Source: Porticoccaceae bacterium (GTDB taxonomy: Bacteria; Pseudomonadota; Gammaproteobacteria; Pseudomonadales; Porticoccaceae). Taken from it: a stretch of 8,113 bases of DNA. Position numbers and translations under genes: made by a program. Within the stretch, counting starts at the first letter, position 1. Every line of letters starts with the position of its first letter. Of this stretch, positions 6,181 through 8,113 are shown piece by piece. The stretch is from positions 14,545-22,657 of the forward strand of contig NZJL01000044.1 in assembly GCA_002692165.1 (NCBI GenBank), read 5' to 3'. Under the pieces are notes generated by a model, which worked only from the letters and a program-made list of their open reading frames with translations, made no database searches and was not told the DNA's origin.

Positions 6181-7425
6181 ATGCCAGTTTTAAATTCAGA
6201 TAACGGAAGAGACAAGCGGTTCTTCGTACCAGAGCCAAAGGCAAGGCCTGGCGACACTCCCAACTTTTCTCAACTTCCTATCCCTCCCGCAGGCTTGGTG
6301 GCAAGACCCCAGACAAGTGCATCTCCCGAGAATTTGAGAGATTTACCCTTCGAGCTGATTAGAACACTTAACGAAGATGGAATTCCTGAGGGAGAATGGC
6401 AACCGGATGTCCCTAACTCGATCGTACTGAAGATTTACGAATATATGTGCCTGACGCGTATTTTTGACACCAAAATGTTCAGGGCACAACGACAAGGCAA
6501 AACCAGTTTTTTTCTCGCGAGCCGAGGAGAAGAAGCGCTAGGCGTGGTGCCCTCTATTGCCTTAAGAGCGAGTGACATGTGCTTTCCCACCTATCGGCAA
6601 GTGGGATGGCTGCTTGCCAGAGGCTATCCTCTGGTGAAACTAATTAACCAAATATTCAATAACAATGATGATCCATTAAAAGGCAAACAACTACCAGTCT
6701 TGTACTCAGCTCGAGACTTCGGCTTCTATTCATTATCTGGCAATGTCGGCACAAGGTTCGGACATGCCGTTGGATGGGCCATGGCAAAGGCATATAGAAA
6801 CTCAGATGACATTGCTATTGGGTTTATTGGCGATGGCACAACTGCAGAAGGCAGTTTTCATGAGGCTTTGACCTTCGCAAGCGTTTACAAAGCCCCAGTC
6901 ATTTTGGGAATTACAAATAACCAGTGGGCCATCTCAACATTCACGGGGTTGGCAACAAACCAAGACACCACGTTTGCATCCAAAGCGCTGTCTTACGGCA
7001 TCCCCGGACTCAGAGTTGATGGAAATGACGCTTTGGCCGTCTATTCCGTGCTTGAGTGGGCTGCGGATAGAGCAAGGCATGGTCACGGAGCCACGTTAAT
7101 CGAATTTTTTACCTATCGTTCAGGCGCTCACTCAACCAGCGACGACCCAGAGAGGTATCGACCAAAAGACGAAGCTTCGCTGTGGCCATTAGGTGATCCT
7201 ATCGAGCGCCTAAAGCAACATCTTTTAGCAAATTCGGAGTGGTCTGAAGAAAGGGACGATGAGATTCAAAAAGTGCTTGATAAACAGGTCACGGAGTCCT
7301 TAAAAGAGGCGGAACGGATTGGGGTGCTTGGCGAATCAAAACCAGATGTTAGGGAAATGTTTGAGGGCGTTTTCAAAGAGCAAGACTGGCGCGTTAAAGA
7401 GCAACTTAAAGAATTAGGTTTGTGA
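6181..7425 (+). CDS. bkdA1: Branched-chain 2-oxoacid dehydrogenase E1 component, alpha subunit
   Basis: With E1 beta, this thiamine-diphosphate enzyme decarboxylates the 2-oxoacids of valine, leucine and isoleucine and acylates the lipoyl group of E2, in the cytoplasm. The 414-aa protein matches the P. putida BkdA1 length (about 410) and pattern: an N-terminal FVPEPKARPG stretch, SFFLASRGEEA (109-119), CFPTYRQ (134-140), and DPLKGKQLP (164-172). The ThDP motif begins with GDG (217-219) and ends with NN (246-247). The loop YRSGAHSTSDDPERYRP (312-328) corresponds to the phosphorylation-site loop of mitochondrial BCKDH. The start ATG at 6181 gives the expected N-terminus, but no Shine-Dalgarno sequence precedes it. 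bkdA2 starts 3 nt after the stop, so the genes form an operon. E2 and E3 genes would be expected further downstream. Confidence 0.96.
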   Translation: MPVLNSDNGRDKRFFVPEPKARPGDTPNFSQLPIPPAGLVARPQTSASPENLRDLPFELIRTLNEDGIPEGEWQPDVPNSIVLKIYEYMCLTRIFDTKMFRAQRQGKTSFFLASRGEEALGVVPSIALRASDMCFPTYRQVGWLLARGYPLVKLINQIFNNNDDPLKGKQLPVLYSARDFGFYSLSGNVGTRFGHAVGWAMAKAYRNSDDIAIGFIGDGTTAEGSFHEALTFASVYKAPVILGITNNQWAISTFTGLATNQDTTFASKALSYGIPGLRVDGNDALAVYSVLEWAADRARHGHGATLIEFFTYRSGAHSTSDDPERYRPKDEASLWPLGDPIERLKQHLLANSEWSEERDDEIQKVLDKQVTESLKEAERIGVLGESKPDVREMFEGVFKEQDWRVKEQLKELGL

Positions 7426-7428
7426 GTA

Positions 7429-8070
7429 ATGATTATGAATATGGTTCAGGCGTTAAATAGTGCTCTCGACGTCATGCTGGCAAAAAACTCTGAGGTGCTA
7501 GTCTTTGGAGAAGATGTCGGATACTTTGGCGGTGTATTCAGGGTAACAGATAAATTACAGAAAAAGCATGGTCGTCATCGCTGCTTTGATACTCCCATAT
7601 CAGAAGGAGGCATTATAGCTACGGGAATAGGCATGGCTGCTGAAGGTCTTCGACCAGTCTTGGAAATTCAATTCGCTGACTATATTTTACCTGCTTATGA
7701 TCAACTGGTATCCGAGGCTGCCCGCTTGAGGTATCGATCGAACGGAGATTTCCAGGCGCCGATTACGGTCAGAGCTCCCTATGGAGGGGGTATTTTCGGA
7801 GGACAAACACACAGTCAATCGCCCGAAGCAATTTTCGCACACGTCACCGGTCTAAAAACTGTAATTCCATCTAGCCCCTATGATGCAAAAGGGCTCCTCA
7901 TAGCATCCATCGAGTGCGATGATCCCATTATTTTTTTAGAACCAAAGCGACTCTACAATGGTCCATTCGAGGGTTATCACGATAGACCTTTGAAGCCCTG
8001 GTCTGGCGAAACCGAAAGCCATGTGCCAATAATGAAGAGTGAGGCACTCCAGTTAAGTAGGGGCATATAG
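7429..8070 (+). CDS. bkdA2: Branched-chain 2-oxoacid dehydrogenase E1 component, beta subunit, interrupted; last 13 codons are foreign
   Basis: The open frame encodes 213 aa, but the E1 beta family is about 340 aa. Residues 1-200 are good E1 beta: FGEDVGYFGGVFR (26-38), QFADYILPA (81-89), YGGGIFGGQTHSQSPEA (118-134) and the BkdA2 signature IFLEPKRLYNGPF (168-180). From about codon 200 (8026-8028) the sequence is the exact reverse complement of DUF423 coding DNA. The final residues IMKSEALQLSRGI and the TAG at 8068-8070 therefore do not belong to this gene. The conserved GxY region expected after HVP and the whole C-terminal transketolase domain are missing. Treat it as a 5' partial bkdA2 ending between 8022 and 8028. 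The start could be Met1, Met3 or Met5 (7429, 7435 or 7441); the P. putida counterpart begins near the third. It lies 3 nt downstream of bkdA1. Confidence 0.9.
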   Translation: MIMNMVQALNSALDVMLAKNSEVLVFGEDVGYFGGVFRVTDKLQKKHGRHRCFDTPISEGGIIATGIGMAAEGLRPVLEIQFADYILPAYDQLVSEAARLRYRSNGDFQAPITVRAPYGGGIFGGQTHSQSPEAIFAHVTGLKTVIPSSPYDAKGLLIASIECDDPIIFLEPKRLYNGPFEGYHDRPLKPWSGETESHVPIMKSEALQLSRGI

Positions 8071-8113
8071 ATCGCATTGGGATTAACGATTTTGGCGAGG
8101 CCGATTGCGCTTA
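8022..8113 (-). repeat. Inverted 92-bp copy of DUF423 gene interior at the right end (chimeric junction)
   Basis: The last 92 bases are a perfect reverse complement of 5143-5234, checked base by base. The copy begins inside the bkdA2 codons for HVP. On the two sides of the junction the sequences share TGTGCC, and AGCC with one mismatch before it, so the join has short microhomology. Nothing resembling a transposase, terminal inverted repeat or recombinase site borders it. Exact identity over a partial, antisense gene fragment suggests a very recent rearrangement or an amplification or assembly chimera. Confidence 0.97.

Noticed and set aside
8029..8067. Residues IMKSEALQLSR at the end of the E1 beta frame read at first as an E1 beta strand with a small deletion or frameshift
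   Set aside because: The DNA is an exact reverse complement of DUF423 coding sequence, so the resemblance is coincidental.

Overview
This window looks like chromosomal DNA of a heterotrophic, probably aerobic gammaproteobacterium of moderate to low GC. The best evidence is the right half. A Lrp/AsnC regulator there is divergent from branched-chain 2-oxoacid dehydrogenase E1 alpha and E1 beta genes. Order and protein sequence closely follow my recollection of the Pseudomonas putida bkdR-bkdA1-bkdA2 locus. A marine relative is possible, but the taxonomy is inferred by eye only.

Layout. (a) 1-1852, minus strand: two tandem cytochrome P450 genes overlapping by 4 nt. The upstream one (623-1852) is complete and the downstream one (1-626) runs off the left edge. 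(b) 1853-2275: a 423-bp divergent intergenic region with no convincing gene. It holds a perfect 7-bp-arm dyad on the P450 side, a plausible promoter and a small leader hairpin on the other side. (c) 2276-4947, plus strand: a two-gene molybdenum hydroxylase of the isoquinoline 1-oxidoreductase (IorA/IorB) type. It comprises a small [2Fe-2S] subunit and a Tat-exported molybdopterin subunit, with a GTGA start/stop overlap. (d) 4995-5384: a small DUF423 membrane protein. (e) 5582-6040, minus strand: a BkdR-like regulator. (f) 6041-6180: an AT-rich divergent control region with two inverted repeats centred 21 bp apart. (g) 6181-8028: bkdA1 and the first 200 codons of bkdA2.

How the genes work together. 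The bkd genes encode the E1 component that oxidatively decarboxylates the 2-oxoacids from Val, Leu and Ile, and BkdR is probably their activator. The P450s and the molybdenum hydroxylase are oxidative enzymes of unknown substrate. Their divergent arrangement hints at a shared catabolic or modifying role, but nothing in the window proves it.

The most striking observation concerns the right end. Positions 8022-8113 (92 bp, to the last base of the window) are an exact reverse complement of 5143-5234 inside the DUF423 gene. bkdA2 switches in mid-gene into this inverted copy, through a few bases of microhomology, and then hits a stop at 8068-8070. The apparent 213-aa E1 beta protein is therefore a chimera. 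Either the DNA carries a recent inverted rearrangement or, more likely, this is an inverted chimera from amplification or assembly, as is known for multiple displacement amplification. I found no convincing new defence, mobile or RNA system.
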